64,000 nucleotides of DNA from Triops longicaudatus (taxonomy: Eukaryota; Arthropoda; Branchiopoda; Notostraca; Triopsidae). Numbering within the stretch: position 1 is the first letter of the stretch; the number at the start of each line of letters is the position of its first letter. The notes under the pieces were generated by a model that was given only the letters and a program-made list of their open reading frames with translations, was not told the DNA's origin and did not search any database. Below are positions 61,301-64,000 of the stretch, piece by piece. The stretch lies in the NCBI GenBank assembly GCA_022885665.1, contig JAGQDJ010000633.1, positions 930,001 to 994,000 on the forward strand. The letters are read 5' to 3'. The position numbers were made by a program, and so were the translations under genes.

Positions 61301-62867
61301 ATGTGAAAACAGCAACGTGTTCCACCGACAAGTGTTTGTGTCAGATAGCCATGACAGCAATCCTATCTCAAAACGGAGTGATGCTTTCAAATTCCACAGA
61401 TCAAGCTTAAAAGCCTCTGTATGTCATTTTTATAAAAAAGAGAAAAAGAACAAAAAAGAAGACGAATGAGAGTACCAGCAAAATCTTTGGCCTAAGAATT
61501 AGGAAGTGTTGGTTCCAATAACGTTAAAAAAAGCAGAACCCGGCTTTGAGGTGATTTTGGTAGGGCTTCTCTATAGGGGAGTAAAAAATGTACGAGGAGA
61601 TAAACTGCTCGAATTTTGATGAAAGGATTTCTGCCTTTATACCATCACACGAATGAGAGCGACTCATTCCAGAGCTTTCTGTGCGGTGAACAAAGAAATA
61701 ATCTTTTCTTTCCCTCCCCTTTTTGTCATAAAATACTCAAAAGTTCTTTCATTTAGACATGCATATGAGCTAGGATCAATTGAAAATTCCGTAGTTGTCA
61801 AGAGACCTCCAGGTAGCTCCCTACGCACTTGTCAAGTTCCCTCTTGTGACCATTCCTTTCCGGGGTCCTCTTTTTCAACATAACTTCCAAGCACTAACAA
61901 CGATTCTGAAGGCCGATAATCGATACCTTAGGATAGCTCATTGTCGGAAACGACATTTTGCTACCATGAGTTACCGCCTACATAGCTCGCTTTGTTCTTT
62001 TATGATAGCTATTTCCAGCGTCGGTTAGTTTCCCGACAACATGGGGCGCTAAGCTGTACTTTTCATTTTTTTTCTATCAAGTTTTTCTTTCAGTTTTCTT
62101 GACATAGTTTTCGTAGAAAACAATATCCCCAACACACGCAGGGATTAATGTTTCGTCTTTTTTCAAGAAGCGAATCTGTAGGCGTCAGATCTGGATTCCA
62201 CTTGCTTCTTGGGCTGATTATAAGTACGATTGAGGTCAAGCCCCGTTCCCAGGGCTTGTAGGAGTTTACCCCCCACCCGAAATGTTAAATTTATAATGGT
62301 AAGCATTGGCGCCTACAAAAAGTGTCCAAAAAATTTCATACGTCCCCCTCCCCGAACTGAAACCCTGGTTGAGGTACTAAAACGGACTGACAGCCAGGAA
62401 ACCTCGTTTTTCATAGAAAAGGGAGAACCAAGAAAAAATTCACCAGTTTTATGAATAAAAGAACTGTCTGGGTTTCCAAGCAATGTGCGCAGTAAGAAAA
62501 GGGCGACAAGAATTTGACAAGAGCTTATTTCCCTAGATGCCTATCTTATGGCTGTTGCTTGTGGCCCGCGCTCTGTAGGAGAGACCAATTCTGCCTCAGA
62601 GCCGTAAATGCAACAAGGAACTGTTACTTCCTTGCTCCAATATCGTAAAAAAAGCAACTGGAGAGCAAACCAGGGCTGCTTTTGCTGGTACTCAACATGT
62701 CGGCTTTTCTTTTTCTGGATTTGTTGTAACAAAAAGCGTAATAGGGGGAGAGCCACTGGGGTTTATGCGGAAGCGAGGAAGTTTCCATTAAAGAAAGCTG
62801 TCCATTTAATCGAAAGAAGAATACCTAAGAACTAATCATCGGGGTCCAACGTGTTGTCATCGTAATC
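55345..62867 (+). other. Intronic stretch without supported exons
   Basis: Seven and a half kilobases, AT-rich, with short repeats such as the duplicated TTCTCTTATAATAT at 59110-59155. A G+C-richer patch at about 60700-61140 has an 86-codon plus-strand frame (60856-61116) of no known type; it could be a 5' UTR or promoter piece of the next start. Confidence 0.45.
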
Positions 62868-64000
62868 ATGGAGTTGCCTACAGCGTCTGTGAATAGTACC
62901 GTTACTGACAATGCGAGGAGCAATAAAAGTGGAGGAGGAACTCGGAAACCTTTGACTCACTTAGATCGATTAGTGTCAGAATACATGGACCGGTTGGGTG
63001 CAAAACTCACGTTGTTAGAAGCAGAGCTCTGTTATGCCTGGAAAGCTCTTGACTTCTTGTCTTTGGAGTATGTAAGAATGTGGGAGCGGCTGGAGACGGT
63101 TGAGGTTCTCTTGTATGAACAGCAAAGCACTATAACGCACCTCGTCGAATTCTACAGTACCGCCCAAGAAAGCTTGCCTAGTGCCAATATTCACCAAGCT
63201 TCGAGTTTGCTGCCAGCGCTTCCCGAATGCCCACCTGCTCAAGCAGCCCAAACCGTCCCGGAAACGGCAGCTTCTCCGGAAAAAGCCGCCAGCGAAGATT
63301 CCTTCGCCGTGCAGCTCATGTCTCAGTTACAAGCTCTGGAATCCTGCAAGCTTGGACTCTCGCAGCTGAACGTTGAAGATTTGGAATCTGTCGACTCTTT
63401 ATCGCAAATGGATGACAATATACCTCATGCTACTTTTGATGAAGAGGAGCCTAAAATGGACCGTTTAGCTGACGAGTCCTTTTACAAAAGCCTTAATTTC
63501 GCTCATCGGGAAAGCCCTTCCTTGGTGTCAGACTCGGATATGGAAGTGAAAATGATCTGGGAGTCGGCCGCTACCGATCCCCAGACCGGAGTGACAGACG
63601 AAAATCAGCCTCAGAGTCCTGACGAGTATCAACAAGACGTGTTTTCGGCTCTCGATTACTTGGCTTACCGGCGTTGTTCTCCGGCAAATATGACAAGTCT
63701 GTCAGCTACGGATGAGCAAGATATGGATTCCTTGTATCGATTAGTAGCACTGGACAACCCCAGTGCTCTGGATAAACTCCGTGAAATGGATCGGCTAAGT
63801 CACAAGCTCAAGCAAGACTCGCGGAAGATTAACGAACTTCGTGACCGGCTGTTGCACTCTTCTTTTAATACCTCGCCGCGGTGTTCGGTTCCCGTATCAC
63901 TATCCAATCAAAGCGTAACAAGTAGCTATTCGACTTCACCCAAAACTTTGGAAGAACAGCTTCATTTGGCGTTTATGGAATCAGACTTGGGGAAACGGGG
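62868..64000 (+). CDS. Candidate third unc-13 first exon with coiled-coil N-terminus, cut at window edge
   Basis: The ATG follows an in-frame TAA at 62826 with no acceptor between, and the frame stays open for 377 codons to the window end. Residues 30-95 form a likely helical bundle or coiled coil: HLDRLVSEYMDRLGAKLTLL, ELCYAWKALDFLSLEYVRMW and LLYEQQSTITHLVEFY. The rest is acidic and Ser-rich with a second helical piece, SHKLKQDSRKINELRDRLL. I have a recollection of similar YAWRALDLLS..Y..MWERLE.LE.LLYEQQ sequences in arthropod proteins annotated as unc-13 isoforms, but could not check it. Strand and position make an alternative unc-13 N-terminus the first hypothesis; an independent gene nested or following is the alternative. 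Confidence 0.7.
   Translation, partial: MELPTASVNSTVTDNARSNKSGGGTRKPLTHLDRLVSEYMDRLGAKLTLLEAELCYAWKALDFLSLEYVRMWERLETVEVLLYEQQSTITHLVEFYSTAQESLPSANIHQASSLLPALPECPPAQAAQTVPETAASPEKAASEDSFAVQLMSQLQALESCKLGLSQLNVEDLESVDSLSQMDDNIPHATFDEEEPKMDRLADESFYKSLNFAHRESPSLVSDSDMEVKMIWESAATDPQTGVTDENQPQSPDEYQQDVFSALDYLAYRRCSPANMTSLSATDEQDMDSLYRLVALDNPSALDKLREMDRLSHKLKQDSRKINELRDRLLHSSFNTSPRCSVPVSLSNQSVTSSYSTSPKTLEEQLHLAFMESDLGKR

Noticed and set aside
1..64000. tRNA, rRNA and CRISPR-like arrays
   Set aside because: No B-box-like GGTTCGAATCC or rRNA core sequence was seen by eye, and no regularly spaced direct repeats other than those listed. Small RNA genes could have been missed without a covariance search.

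Overview
This is animal nuclear DNA: AT-rich, with spliced genes, GT-AG introns and many microsatellites. No bacterial, plastid or viral gene is visible. The protein families point to an arthropod or close relative. The Mint PTB/PDZ core and the three-Ig adhesion protein read like insect proteins as I remember them, but I ran no search and cannot name the species. I built every exon chain by hand by translating both strands and requiring matching splice phases.

Layout: (1) 1-2148, minus strand: seven exons of a DIP/lachesin-type three-Ig cell-surface protein that leaves the window on the left; its signal-peptide exon was not found. (2) 2149-13880: mostly gene-free, with one unassigned 119-codon ORF (6836-7195) and a few small motifs. 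(3) 13881-29154, minus strand: a complete Mint/X11 (APBA family) gene of 14 coding exons and 1608 codons, ending in PTB, PDZ1 and PDZ2. Its intron holds an extra half-PTB exon with its own ATG (17313-17804). A larger intron holds an antisense, apparently secreted PEBP gene (21972-23635, plus strand, four exons, 253 aa). (4) 29155-38498: the gap between the divergent Mint and unc-13 starts. It contains decayed pieces of three unrelated genes in 2.1 kb: a MIOS-like WD40 piece, an O-GlcNAcase C-terminal piece and a GC-rich C2H2 zinc-finger piece. (5) 38499-64000, plus strand: the N-terminal half of unc-13. It has 11 coding exons for a 936-codon C2A-to-calmodulin-site segment, followed by two candidate alternative first exons at 54514-55344 and 62868 onward. 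The C1, C2B, MUN and C2C exons lie beyond the window.

The three main genes share a synaptic theme. DIP-type Ig proteins are neuronal recognition molecules, Mint is a presynaptic adaptor whose relatives bind Munc18, and UNC-13 primes vesicles. The strongest items for follow-up are the Mint half-PTB exon, the three-start layout of unc-13 and the cluster of gene relics near 34-36 kb.
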